Shown: one piece after another, positions 34,712 through 42,718 of the stretch | Position numbering within the stretch: position 1 is the stretch's first letter | Layout of the letters: every line of letters begins with the position of its first letter | IMG/VR virus record: IMGVR_UViG_3300018877_000056 | Span: 1-56,571 of that record | DNA length: 56,571 bases | Origin: a virus | Strand: one strand, 5' to 3' | Notes under the pieces: model-generated | Databases searched by the model: none | Told to the model about the DNA's origin: nothing | What the model saw: only the letters and a program-made list of their open reading frames with translations | Position numbers and translations under genes: made by a program

Positions 34712-36085
34712 ATGCGCCTTTTCGGCATCAACATTTCCCGCGCTCAGGCGACGGAGGAGAAGGCGCTCGCGCCTGTCGCCCAAGGGCGCGGCGGATGGTG
34801 GCGCATCTTCGAGTCATATGCCGGCGCTTGGCAGCAGAATGTCGAGGTCAAGTATGACTCCGTTCTGTCCAATCATGCCGATTTTGCCTGCCGGACGCTG
34901 ATCGCATCCGACATCGCGAAGCTTCGTATCAAGCTGGTCCAGAAGGATGCGGACGGCATCTGGGCCGAGACGACCAATCCGGCCTATTCGCCGGTTCTGC
35001 GCAAGCCGAACCATTTCCAGAACCGGATGCAGTTCATAGAGAGTTGGGTTCTCTCCAAGCTCCAGCGCGGGAATACAGTCGCTCTCAAGCAGCGGGACGG
35101 ACGCGGCGTCGTTAAGGCGCTCTATGTGCTGGATTGGACCCTCGTCACGCCGCTCGTGGCAGATGACGGCAGCGTGTTCTATGACCTCAAGACAGATCAC
35201 CTGGCGGGGCTGCCTGCCAGTGTCACGGTGCCGGCCCGGGAGGTCATCCACGACCGTTTCAACTGCTTCTTTCACCCGCTGATCGGCCTCTCGCCCATCT
35301 TCGCGGGCGGTCTGGCGGCAACGCAAGGGCTCGCAATCCAGAACGACAGCACCCTGTTCTTTCAGAACGGGGCACAGCCTGGCGGCATCCTGACAGCCCC
35401 GGGCGCGATCAGCGACGAGACAGCCAAGCGCCTCAAGGAGCATTGGGACACAAATTTCGCGGGCAAGAACTCGGGCAAGGTGGCCGTCCTAGGCGATGGC
35501 CTGAAATACGAGGCCATGAAGGCGAAGGCCGTCGACTCGCAGCTCATTGAACAGCTGAAGTGGTCTGCCGAGGTCGTCTGCTCGACCTATCACGTCCCAC
35601 CCTACAAGATCGGCGTGGGGCAGATGCCGACCTACAACAACATCCAGAGCCTGAACGTCGAGTATTATGCCCAGTGCCTGCAAGTTCTCATCGAGGCTAT
35701 TGAGCTCTGTCTCGATGAAGGTCTCGGCATGGGCGAGAACATCGGCACCGAGTTCGACACGGACAACCTTCTGCGCATGGACAGCGTGACGCAGATGGAC
35801 GTGCTGGAGAAGGCCAAGAGCGTCATGACGCTCGATGAGCGCCGCAAGAGGCTGGAACTCAAGAAGGTTCCGGGCGGCAATACGATCTACCTGCAGCAGC
35901 AGGACCACTCGATCGAGGCCATTGCAGCCCGCGATGCTCAGTTGATCGCCCAGGCCGAGGCGCAAAGGAACGCACCTGTGCCCGCCCCGGAGGGTCGTGA
36001 GGAAGATGCCGCGCGGCAGCAAGCCGAAGAGCGGGCATTCTTCGCAGAGGCAGCTCTGGCATTTCAGAAGAGGCTTGCGGCATGA
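34712..36085 (+). CDS. HK97-type portal protein
   Basis: A 457-aa portal forming the dodecameric DNA channel of the head. Typical features: NHADFACRTLIASDIAKLRI, YSPVLRKPNHFQNRMQFIES, GNTVALKQRDGRGVVKALYV, the QNDSTLFFQNGAQPGGILTA stretch and YHVPPYKIGVGQMPTYNNIQ. The C-terminus is an acidic/Gln helical tail. The gene follows capsid, the reverse of the usual portal-protease-capsid order in HK97-like phages. Confidence 0.93.
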   Translation: MRLFGINISRAQATEEKALAPVAQGRGGWWRIFESYAGAWQQNVEVKYDSVLSNHADFACRTLIASDIAKLRIKLVQKDADGIWAETTNPAYSPVLRKPNHFQNRMQFIESWVLSKLQRGNTVALKQRDGRGVVKALYVLDWTLVTPLVADDGSVFYDLKTDHLAGLPASVTVPAREVIHDRFNCFFHPLIGLSPIFAGGLAATQGLAIQNDSTLFFQNGAQPGGILTAPGAISDETAKRLKEHWDTNFAGKNSGKVAVLGDGLKYEAMKAKAVDSQLIEQLKWSAEVVCSTYHVPPYKIGVGQMPTYNNIQSLNVEYYAQCLQVLIEAIELCLDEGLGMGENIGTEFDTDNLLRMDSVTQMDVLEKAKSVMTLDERRKRLELKKVPGGNTIYLQQQDHSIEAIAARDAQLIAQAEAQRNAPVPAPEGREEDAARQQAEERAFFAEAALAFQKRLAA

Positions 36086-36939
36086 TCGACGCTAAGACTT
36101 TCGGCCAGGAGCTTGCCGAAATCGTTAAGGGGCAGTTGGCCCCAATCCTGAACCGGATGGAGGCACTGGAGAAGCGCTTCGACGCTCTGCCGACGCCTCG
36201 TGACGGCAAGGATGCAGACCTCGGTGAGGTTCGCCAGATCATCGCGGAAGAGGTCTCCGGACTGAGGACGGCCATTGAGACGATTGAACTGCCAGCACTG
36301 CCCGATATCCCGGCTATCGTGTCGGAAGAGGTCCAGAAAGCGGTTGCCGCCATCCCAGCGCCGCAGGATGGCAAGAGCGTCACGGCCGAGGACGTTGCCC
36401 CCCTCATCGCCTCCGAAGTCGAGAAGCGCATCAAGGAATTGCCCGTGCCCAAAGATGGCGAACCGGGCAAAGATGGGGTCGGTCTCGCGGGCGCAATCAT
36501 CGACCGTGCCGGCGAGCTCGTCGTCACGCTGACTAACGGCGAAACCCGAAACCTCGGGCCCGTGGTCGGGAGGGACGGCGCTCCTGGCAAGGATGGGGCT
36601 GACGGCTTCGGCTTCGATGATCTGGAAGCCACCTATGACGGTGAGAAGACCGTCACCCTGAAATTCGCCCAAGGCGATCGCGTCAAGGAATTCCCCTTTA
36701 CGCTGCCGGTAGTGATCGATCGCGGCATCTTCAGCGAGGGCAAGAATTACGCGGCTGGCGATGGCGTGACCTGGGGCGGCTCGTTTTGGATTGCCCAGAA
36801 GGACACCGCAACCAAGCCAGGCGAGGGCGGTGATTGGCGCCTCGCCGTGAAGAAGGGCAGGGACGGCCGAGACGGTGTGATGAAGGAGGCCAAGCCGAAA
36901 GAGCCAGTGCGCATCGGCGTTCCGGTTAAGGGGGCATGA
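36082..36939 (+). CDS. Collagen-like repeat and carbohydrate-binding-like protein
   Basis: A 285-aa protein. The N-terminal half is helical with interspersed PTPRDGKDADLG and PAPQDGK segments; short collagen-type triplets follow (PKDGEPGKDGVG, GRDGAPGKDGADG, GRDGRDG). Near residue 240, KNYAAGDGVTWGGSFWIAQK then KPGEGGDWRLAV resembles a chitin-binding (CBM5/12-like) module with conserved aromatics. It overlaps the portal gene by 4 nt. Likely a surface fibre or decoration on the head or neck that binds sugars. Confidence 0.75.
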   Translation: MIDAKTFGQELAEIVKGQLAPILNRMEALEKRFDALPTPRDGKDADLGEVRQIIAEEVSGLRTAIETIELPALPDIPAIVSEEVQKAVAAIPAPQDGKSVTAEDVAPLIASEVEKRIKELPVPKDGEPGKDGVGLAGAIIDRAGELVVTLTNGETRNLGPVVGRDGAPGKDGADGFGFDDLEATYDGEKTVTLKFAQGDRVKEFPFTLPVVIDRGIFSEGKNYAAGDGVTWGGSFWIAQKDTATKPGEGGDWRLAVKKGRDGRDGVMKEAKPKEPVRIGVPVKGA

Positions 36940-36940
36940 A

Positions 36941-37240
36941 ATGGCGGCACTAATCACCAAGGATCAGGCCAAGCAGCAGCTGCGCATCGATTTCGATGAT
37001 CAGGATGCCGATCTTGAGATGAAAATAGAACAGGCCAGCGAGATCGTGATCGACTATCTGAAACGGCCTGATCACGGTTGGACCGAAACAACGGTCCCGA
37101 AGCCTGTCCAGGCCGCAATCCTATTGGTGCTGACGGCACTTTGGGACGACCGCGACGGTCATGGTGATGGGGACTACCTGGCTCCTGATGGCCCTGTGGC
37201 TCGTCTTCTCACGCGGTTTAGGGATCCGGCTCTCGCATAG
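36941..37240 (+). CDS. Head-tail connector (HK97 gp6-like)
   Basis: A 99-aa connector: ITKDQAKQQLRIDFDDQDAD, LEMKIEQASEIVIDYLKRPD and PKPVQAAILLVLTALWDDRD, the standard pattern of HK97 gp6-type adaptor proteins that bind beneath the portal. Length matches the family. Confidence 0.88.
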   Translation: MAALITKDQAKQQLRIDFDDQDADLEMKIEQASEIVIDYLKRPDHGWTETTVPKPVQAAILLVLTALWDDRDGHGDGDYLAPDGPVARLLTRFRDPALA

Positions 37241-37257
37241 AGCAGAGAGCTGATTGG

Positions 37258-37285
37258 AGTGAGGGTTGCTAAAGCAGCCCTCACT
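37258..37285. terminator. Hairpin between connector gene and reversed small gene
   Basis: AGTGAGGG (37258-37265) pairs with CCCTCACT (37278-37285), with an inner TGCT/AGCA stem. It overlaps the stop codon of the minus-strand gene. No T-run on either side, so its strength is uncertain. Confidence 0.45.
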
Positions 37286-37472
37286 AGCAACGGCTTTTAT
37301 CGATGCCGATGTCACGCAGCATGTGTGCGCTCAGCGTATTTCGCAGCGCTTTTTCTAATTCGGCGGTGACGATTGGCGGTTTGGGATCGTTCGCGGGCTT
37401 CCGAGGTACCCGGATGAACTCAAAGCGGAATGCGAACCCTACAAAGGGCAGGGGAAAGACGGTCGATTTCAT
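37284..37472 (-). CDS. Small protein with DUF1127-like end
   Basis: A 62-aa protein (MKSTVFPLPFVGFAFRFEFI) whose C-terminus KALRNTLSAHMLRDIGIDKS ends in the L-R-D-I-G-I/L motif characteristic of DUF1127 proteins, small alphaproteobacterial factors linked to RNA turnover and phosphate/stress responses. It stands reversed in the late operon, so it is probably expressed from its own promoter in the lysogen. Confidence 0.6.
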   Translation of the reverse strand: MKSTVFPLPFVGFAFRFEFIRVPRKPANDPKPPIVTAELEKALRNTLSAHMLRDIGIDKSRC

Positions 37473-37620
37473 GGCAGCCTACAGCAGCAAAAGCATTGAC
37501 GAAGAAGGGGCGTTGGGTTGCGTAAAGTCGCATGGACATGAAACGCCTCCTCTTGCTGTGGCTGTGAAACGAGCGGGTCTTCCCGCGGGGCAGCGTTGAT
37601 AGCTGATTCTTGGCTTTAAG

Positions 37621-37760
37621 ACTAGCGCCTGAAAGGCGCCCCAACCGAGGGGTCTCTGAAAGACCTCCGGCTTGGGAGCGCGAAAAGCCCTGACTGATGG
37701 AATCGGGTGAATCCCCAGTCCAGGCGAATGCAGCCCAAGGGGGCCGAGGGCTGCACGAGC
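37621..37760 (+). ncRNA. Candidate structured RNA between connector and adaptor genes
   Basis: The 37473-37789 gap encodes no convincing protein but has consecutive hairpins: GCGCC-TGAAA-GGCGC (37625-37639); a long stem starting CCCAA (37640-37644) and closing TTGGG (37672-37676) around GGTCT-CTGAA-AGACC; GACTG (37692-37696) with CAGTC (37716-37720); and GCAGCCC (37730-37736) with GGGCTGC (37748-37754). It may be a regulatory RNA, a leader of the adaptor gene, or a remnant of an RNA element. Not matched to a known family. Confidence 0.45.
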
Positions 37761-37789
37761 AACCTTAGCCGTTGAATCGTGGCCATATT

Positions 37790-38152
37790 ATGGACGCCTG
37801 TATGCCCACAGCCGGACAACTCAAAGATCGTCTTACGTTTCAGCGCCGTGGTTCCGCTCAGGATGAATATGGGAATGAGCAGACAGGTGCCTGGGAGAAT
37901 GTGTTCACGGTCTCCGCTCGTGTGACTGCTTCGCCAGGCCGCGAGACTGTCACCGCTCAGCGACTGCAGGGCGTGAACCCCGTCGATGTGTGGGTCAGGT
38001 GGTCGGCGCAGACGGCGACCATCAAGACAGAATGGCGGGCCGTGGATGCGCGTGACCCGTCCCGCGTCTTCGCCATCCTGTCCGTCACGGACCCGGAAGA
38101 ATATCGGAGGCAGTTCCGCCTCCTGTCCTGCACCCTTGGAGGAGCAAGCTGA
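37790..38152 (+). CDS. Phage head closure/adaptor protein
   Basis: About 120 aa. PTAGQLKDRLTFQRRGSAQD, EYGNEQTGAWENVFTVSARV and VNPVDVWVRWSAQTATIKTE, then RVFAILSVTDPEEYRRQFRL match the SPP1-gp16/HK97-type head closure family. Start is uncertain: ATG at 37790 or 37802, neither with a clear ribosome site. One-base overlap with the next gene. Confidence 0.85.
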   Translation: MDACMPTAGQLKDRLTFQRRGSAQDEYGNEQTGAWENVFTVSARVTASPGRETVTAQRLQGVNPVDVWVRWSAQTATIKTEWRAVDARDPSRVFAILSVTDPEEYRRQFRLLSCTLGGAS

Positions 38153-38451
38153 TGCCCCGCGTCTCCTTTACCCGCGACTTCGATTTCCAGGCAGCCCCTG
38201 GCGTGGTTCTCGCCAACAAGGCTGGTCAGAAAAACGTGCTGATCACAACGGCCCACGCGAAAGCGGCCGTCGACGCAGGAGCGGCAACCTATGACGAAGG
38301 TTCGGAACCGCGAGAGAGCGCTCAAGCGGCTGTCGGCAATCCAGGGGGCACCACGACAGGCAATCCGCGACGCACTAAAACAAGGCGCCGAGGAAGTGAC
38401 GGCAATGCAGAAGCGCCTCGCTCCGCACAAAAACGGGGATCTGCAGAATAG
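38152..38451 (+). CDS. Small hypothetical head-tail protein
   Basis: The first ~46 residues (MPRVSFTRDFDFQAAPGVVL, KAGQKNVLITTAHAKAAVDA) are protein-like and match a small conserved phage protein often found before gp10. The frame then continues 161 nt through the start of the gp10-like gene as Gly/Arg-rich shadow, suggesting the original stop has been lost or the true product has an unusual tail. Confidence 0.65.
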   Translation: MPRVSFTRDFDFQAAPGVVLANKAGQKNVLITTAHAKAAVDAGAATYDEGSEPRESAQAAVGNPGGTTTGNPRRTKTRRRGSDGNAEAPRSAQKRGSAE

Positions 38452-38797
38452 CATTGGCTACACGTTCGGCTCTTACCGCCCGGAGAACTCCAACGTTCGA
38501 GGGATGACGGCAAGTAGCGGCGGCGGGGATCCTGATCTGACCGTGACCATCCACGCAGGCGATGCCAAGGCGTTCTATGCGGCCTTCGTGGAGTTTGGCA
38601 CTTCAGCCCACGAGATTAAGCCGAAACGTCCTGGTGGGCTGTTGAACGTTTATGGGCGCTTGCTCACCACCGTGAGCCATCCCGGTGCAACTCCACAACC
38701 CTTCTTTTTCCCAGGCTGGCGGGCGACTCGCAAGCGCGTGAAGTCCCGTATCAGCCGAGCGACCACGAAATCGGTTAGGAAAGCAGCCGGTCGATGA
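38291..38797 (+). CDS. HK97 gp10-like protein (helper phage)
   Basis: A 168-aa protein: RDALKQGAEEVTAMQKRLAP, NSIGYTFGSYRPENSNVRGM, YAAFVEFGTSAHEIKPKRPG and the C-terminal HPGATPQPFFFPGWRATRKR. It is the counterpart of the element's 27823-28269 protein, with the C-terminal region most alike. Head-tail joining component. Confidence 0.9.
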   Translation: MTKVRNRERALKRLSAIQGAPRQAIRDALKQGAEEVTAMQKRLAPHKNGDLQNSIGYTFGSYRPENSNVRGMTASSGGGDPDLTVTIHAGDAKAFYAAFVEFGTSAHEIKPKRPGGLLNVYGRLLTTVSHPGATPQPFFFPGWRATRKRVKSRISRATTKSVRKAAGR

Positions 38798-39189
38798 GCG
38801 ATCCTTCCTTGCCTCTGCAGGGCGCGTATGTGGCGCGGCTCAAGTCGCAGGTCTCCGAGGCCGGAGGGCGCGTCTATGACAGCATCCCGGCAGCTGCCGT
38901 CTTTCCCTACTTCAACATCGGAGACATTCAGACGGTTTCGGACGGAGCCGATTGCCTCGACTCCACAGAGGTCTTCGTCACGCTGCACATCTGGTCCCGT
39001 GCCGTTGGTCAGGTGGAGGTTCGCAGGCTCGCGGCAGCGGCCCGTACGGCTTTGCATGGCTGGCTACCGTCGCTCCAGGGCTTCCGCGTCGTGGAACATG
39101 AGCATCAGGACACCCGCACGTTGGACGATCCGGACGGCATTACAAGCCATGCCGTTCTCACCTTTCGGGCGTTGATCGACCCGGCTTAA
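38794..39189 (+). CDS. DUF3168 tail terminator-like protein
   Basis: A 131-aa protein with the DUF3168 pattern: LPLQGAYVARLKSQVSEAGG, RVYDSIPAAAVFPYFNIGDI, TEVFVTLHIWSRAVGQVEVR and VVEHEHQDTRTLDDPDGITS. Tail completion protein of the GTA/lambda gpU class. 4-nt overlap with the gp10-like gene. Confidence 0.88.
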   Translation: MSDPSLPLQGAYVARLKSQVSEAGGRVYDSIPAAAVFPYFNIGDIQTVSDGADCLDSTEVFVTLHIWSRAVGQVEVRRLAAAARTALHGWLPSLQGFRVVEHEHQDTRTLDDPDGITSHAVLTFRALIDPA

Positions 39190-39232
39190 CCCGCGCTTCC
39201 CGGTCGGAAGCAATTCAAGAGAGGGCGACAAA

Positions 39233-39694
39233 ATGGCTGCTCCCACTACGCTCCGCTTTGGCGCGGGCGCTTTCTACATTGGCGACGGGGCAACCCCGAC
39301 CGAAGTCTTTGCGAAGGTCTGCGGCTTCACTGAGATGGAGCTCACCATCGACAAGGAAACGAACGATACCACGGTGCCGGATTGTGACGATCCCGACGCG
39401 GCCGCTTGGACCGAGCGCGATGTCGTGGCGTTGGCCTGGTCGATGACCTTCTCTGGCGTGCTCGCCAAGGAGGCTCTGCCGCTGCTTGAGGATGCCACGT
39501 TCTCGTCGGCCCCGACGAACGTCCGTCTCGATCTGGCCGGCGCAGGCGAAGGATCGGGCACGCCGAATAAGCGCTATGCTGGCCGGGCGCATATCAATCA
39601 CTCCATCACCGGCGCCCGTGGCGAGAAGTGGCAGGTGAGTGTCACTGTGACAGGTGACGGCGAGCTCGTCCGCTCCGACGTTGCGGCCGCCTAA
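39233..39694 (+). CDS. Major tail (tube) protein
   Basis: A 153-aa tail tube subunit: AGAFYIGDGATPTEVFAKVC, GFTEMELTIDKETNDTTVPD, ERDVVALAWSMTFSGVLAKE and GARGEKWQVSVTVTGDGELV. The D-T-T-x-P-D-C-D-D-P motif is common in GTA-like tail tube proteins. The element has no equivalent, so it would borrow this one. Confidence 0.9.
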   Translation: MAAPTTLRFGAGAFYIGDGATPTEVFAKVCGFTEMELTIDKETNDTTVPDCDDPDAAAWTERDVVALAWSMTFSGVLAKEALPLLEDATFSSAPTNVRLDLAGAGEGSGTPNKRYAGRAHINHSITGARGEKWQVSVTVTGDGELVRSDVAAA

Positions 39695-40095
39695 TGTCGC
39701 GGGACGCTTCTATCTCCTTCGATTGGGCGGATGGGCACCACACCTTCCGCCTAGCCATCGGCCAGTTGCGTGAGCTGCAGGAAAAGACCGGCGTCGGTCC
39801 CCTGCGGCTCCTGCATCGGCTCATGGACGGTTCATGGATGGTCGATGATGCCCGCGAAGTCATGCGCCTTGGCCTGATTGGCGGCGGCATGGAGCCCGCG
39901 CAGGCTTTGCGCCTGGTCCAGCGCTATGTCGACGCTCGCCCTCTGATGGAGGCTCAGGCACCGGCCATGCTGGTGCTGGGCGCTGCGCTCCACGGAACCG
40001 ACCAGGAGGGCCAGCCGGGAAAAGGGGAAGCGCCCGACGCGGCGACGAGCGCACCCTCATCCAGTTCGCCGCCCTCTACGGAACAGGAGCCGTAA
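39694..40095 (+). CDS. GTA-like tail assembly chaperone (helper)
   Basis: A 133-aa protein: HHTFRLAIGQLRELQEKTGV, GPLRLLHRLMDGSWMVDDAR, EVMRLGLIGGGMEPAQALRL and MLVLGAALHG, followed by a Ser/Pro-rich tail. This is the 'gene transfer agent family' pattern. It coats the tape measure with its partner encoded directly after. One-base overlap with the tail tube gene. Confidence 0.88.
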   Translation: MSRDASISFDWADGHHTFRLAIGQLRELQEKTGVGPLRLLHRLMDGSWMVDDAREVMRLGLIGGGMEPAQALRLVQRYVDARPLMEAQAPAMLVLGAALHGTDQEGQPGKGEAPDAATSAPSSSSPPSTEQEP

Positions 40096-40262
40096 TGGGT
40101 TTCCCACCCCGTGAGGTGGATGCAATGAGCTTGTGGCAGTTCTTTGCCTGCCTCGATGGCTGGAATGCAGCACACGGGGGCGACCAGACCAAGGAAATGA
40201 CCGACGCGGAGTTCGACGCCGCGAGCCGGGCCTACGATGCGTTCCCCGATCAGACGACCTGA
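40095..40262 (+). CDS. Second tail assembly chaperone (GTA-type, short)
   Basis: A 55-aa protein: MGFPPREVDAMSLWQFFACL, DGWNAAHGGDQTKEMTDAEF. The E-V-x-x-M-S-L-W-Q-F-x-A-C-x-D-G-W-N motif is that of short tail chaperones in GTA-like modules. Its start overlaps the previous stop by one base (TAATG). The element lacks a counterpart. Confidence 0.8.
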   Translation: MGFPPREVDAMSLWQFFACLDGWNAAHGGDQTKEMTDAEFDAASRAYDAFPDQTT

Positions 40263-40664
40263 TTAGCCCATTCGATCAATATCAGCCTTGAAATCATCAA
40301 GACTTTTCCACGACCGGCGTTCCCCCAAAACAATGGCTTTAACCCCACTCCCGAGGTGGTGGGCGTACGGTATTCCTCGATAGTTGCCTGTAGGGCGGAA
40401 AAGCTCTGCAGCGGTGACCTTGGGGGCTTCTACCTCAGGGGGCTGTGTGGAGGCTGGTTGGGGCGGGGCCGTATTCCGGGAAATGGTTTCTAACAGTTCA
40501 AGGGCATAGGCAAAGCCGAGGAGTGGCGCCCCCGCGAGGAGCATTCCAACGCCCCAAGCCGCGACCGTGAAGACCAGCGGCCCCGTTAGGATGCTGAAAC
40601 CCAAAGCACCGAAACCGGCCAATACGCTGATAAAGCCGAAAAAGCGCAACAGACCTATTGCCAT
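40263..40664 (-). CDS. Membrane protein, moron
   Basis: A 133-aa protein from MAIGLLRFFGFISVLAGFGA with two hydrophobic helices (to about residue 60), then a Pro-rich linker and a soluble domain (RPTGNYRGIPYAHHLGSGVK, ERRSWKSLDDFKADI). Reversed between the tail chaperones and tape measure, so expressed independently of the late operon. A lysogenic-conversion gene; role unknown. Confidence 0.75.
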   Translation of the reverse strand: MAIGLLRFFGFISVLAGFGALGFSILTGPLVFTVAAWGVGMLLAGAPLLGFAYALELLETISRNTAPPQPASTQPPEVEAPKVTAAELFRPTGNYRGIPYAHHLGSGVKAIVLGERRSWKSLDDFKADIDRMG

Positions 40665-40705
40665 ACTGCCCCCCATTCTGGGGCATATTACCCCGCGAGA
40701 CCCTC

Positions 40706-42718
40706 ATGGCAACCGACATCGAACGCCTCACCGTCGTCCTTGAGGCGAACATCAAGAAATACGAACGCGAGATGGCGCGGACCCGCTCTGTGATGGATCG
40801 GTCTATGCGCGATGTGGAGCGGCGCGCCCAAAGCTCTATGAAGCGGCTCGATGCCATCATTGGCGGGATCGGGAACAGCGTGAAGGGGGCTTTTGCGGGT
40901 ATACTTACCGGGTTCTCCGTTCAGCAGGTGACGCAGTTCGCGGACAGTTTCACCCGTATCCAGAACGCTTTGCGAGTAACGGGCCTAGAAGGAGAAAAAC
41001 TCCAGAACACCTATCGCGAGATCTTTGCGATAGCGCAGCGTCAGAATGCGCCGCTTGAGGCTACGGCACAACTTTACGGGCGCATCAGTCAAGCCCAGCG
41101 AGGATTGAACGCTACGGGTGCGGAGATGATGCGTGTGACTGAGGGCGTCACTATGGCACTCAAGATACAAGGCACCGGCACTGACCAAGCTGCCGGGGCG
41201 CTGCTCCAGTTCGGCCAAGCGTTGAGCAATGGTAAGGTCCAGGCAGAAGAATACAACAGCCTTCTGGATGGAGCCTACCCTGTGCTGCAAGCTGTTGCGA
41301 CCGGTCTCCGTGAGGCGGGCAGCGATGTCGGGAAGCTGACGCAGCTCGTAAAAGACGGGAAAGTCTCCTCGGAGGCATTCTTCCGCGCGTTCCTTGCAGG
41401 CATGCCACTTTTGGAGCAGAAGGCCGCGAGCGCCGCTTCGACGACAAGCCAAGCCTGGGAGAACGTCCGAACCTCAATGACAAACCTTGTTGGGGAGCTC
41501 GACAAGGTTGTGAACTATTCCGGCACGACGGCCTCATCCCTTGGGAAGATTGCTGAAGTCATCGACGGTATCTCCGCAGCGGTACTGAACGTCGCCAAGG
41601 CGAACAAGGCCTACCGTGAGAGCCTCCCAGGGGGAGGAAGCGGCCCCGCGATCGATCCGGCACAGTTCGGACGGACGCAACGCATCCAGCAGCTCCAGGG
41701 GCTCCTGTCGCGGAATCCGAACACCAGCGCAGCGAGGAGTTGGCGGCAGGAACTGGAAGAACTGACGGAACTCCAGCGTCAGGCTGCTCGCTTGGGTCAA
41801 CCAACCCCGCCATCCTCCTCAGGCCCGGCCCCAGCCTCTCTGGTCGGAGCCCCGCCGCCAAAGATCAACCCAGTCTCTCTGGCGAGTTTCCCTGCCGGCG
41901 GGGACGAGAAGGGCAAGAAGGAAAAGCTCAATGACTATCAACGTGAGATCAAGCTCATTCAGGAGCGCACCGCGGCGCTCCAGCAGGAAGCCACGACCGT
42001 TGGGCAGTCGGCCGCGCAGGTAGCCGCCGCAAAAGCTGAGTTTGAACTCCTCGCGGCTGCTAAAGAGGCCAACATTCAGATTTCGCCAGCGCTTGAAGCA
42101 GATATCAAAAATCTCGCAACGGCTTACGGCGAAGCGACCGCGAAGCTGGAGGAGGCGCGACAGGCACAAGAGAGCTTTGCCGAACTGCAGAACTTCATTG
42201 GCCAATCGATCAGTGGGTTCTTTTCGGACATCATTTCTGGTGGGGAGAACGCTGAGGAAGCCCTGATGAACCTCACCAAGAGGCTCGCGGATATGGCGCT
42301 GCAGGCCGCTCTCCTGGGACAGGGGCCTCTTGCTGGTCTCTTCGGAACGGCTGGAGCAAACGGCGCTGTGGGTGGTCTCATCGGGTCGCTCTTCAAGGGC
42401 CTCGGCTTTGGCACCGGAAAAGCGTCGGGCGGTGCCGTTTATCCGGGTCGCGCCTACACAGTGGGCGAGAGCGGGCGAGAGACGTTTGTCCCTACGACGC
42501 CGGGGCGCATCATCCCGAACGGGAAGGGCGGTGGCAATATGACTGTCCAGATCCTTCCACCGGCTGGCTATCAGGCAAAGCAGAGCCGAGTGAACGGCCC
42601 ACAGGGGCCGACCTTGAAGGTTCAATTTGAGCAGATAGTTGGTGGTATGATCGCGGATGGTAGCCTCGACAAGCACCTTAAGGGTCGCTTCGGCGTCTCC
42701 CCTATGGGAGGACGTTAG
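40706..42718 (+). CDS. Tail tape measure protein (helper)
   Basis: A 670-aa protein from MATDIERLTVVLEANIKKYE. It has the tape-measure N-terminal domain GLEGEKLQNTYREIFAIAQR, then LEATAQLYGRISQAQRGLNA and GALLQFGQALSNGKVQAEEY, NSLLDGAYPVLQAVATGLRE, then a Pro/Gly linker, coiled coil, LGQGPLAGLFGTAGANGAVG and a conserved C-terminus. It sets tail length. The end is shared with the element's tape measure, the middle is not. Confidence 0.93.
   Translation: MATDIERLTVVLEANIKKYEREMARTRSVMDRSMRDVERRAQSSMKRLDAIIGGIGNSVKGAFAGILTGFSVQQVTQFADSFTRIQNALRVTGLEGEKLQNTYREIFAIAQRQNAPLEATAQLYGRISQAQRGLNATGAEMMRVTEGVTMALKIQGTGTDQAAGALLQFGQALSNGKVQAEEYNSLLDGAYPVLQAVATGLREAGSDVGKLTQLVKDGKVSSEAFFRAFLAGMPLLEQKAASAASTTSQAWENVRTSMTNLVGELDKVVNYSGTTASSLGKIAEVIDGISAAVLNVAKANKAYRESLPGGGSGPAIDPAQFGRTQRIQQLQGLLSRNPNTSAARSWRQELEELTELQRQAARLGQPTPPSSSGPAPASLVGAPPPKINPVSLASFPAGGDEKGKKEKLNDYQREIKLIQERTAALQQEATTVGQSAAQVAAAKAEFELLAAAKEANIQISPALEADIKNLATAYGEATAKLEEARQAQESFAELQNFIGQSISGFFSDIISGGENAEEALMNLTKRLADMALQAALLGQGPLAGLFGTAGANGAVGGLIGSLFKGLGFGTGKASGGAVYPGRAYTVGESGRETFVPTTPGRIIPNGKGGGNMTVQILPPAGYQAKQSRVNGPQGPTLKVQFEQIVGGMIADGSLDKHLKGRFGVSPMGGR

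Noticed and set aside
37303-37599. A 98-codon plus-strand frame between connector and adaptor genes
   Set aside because: It is antisense to the DUF1127-like small gene, whose L-R-D-I-G motif makes the minus strand more credible.
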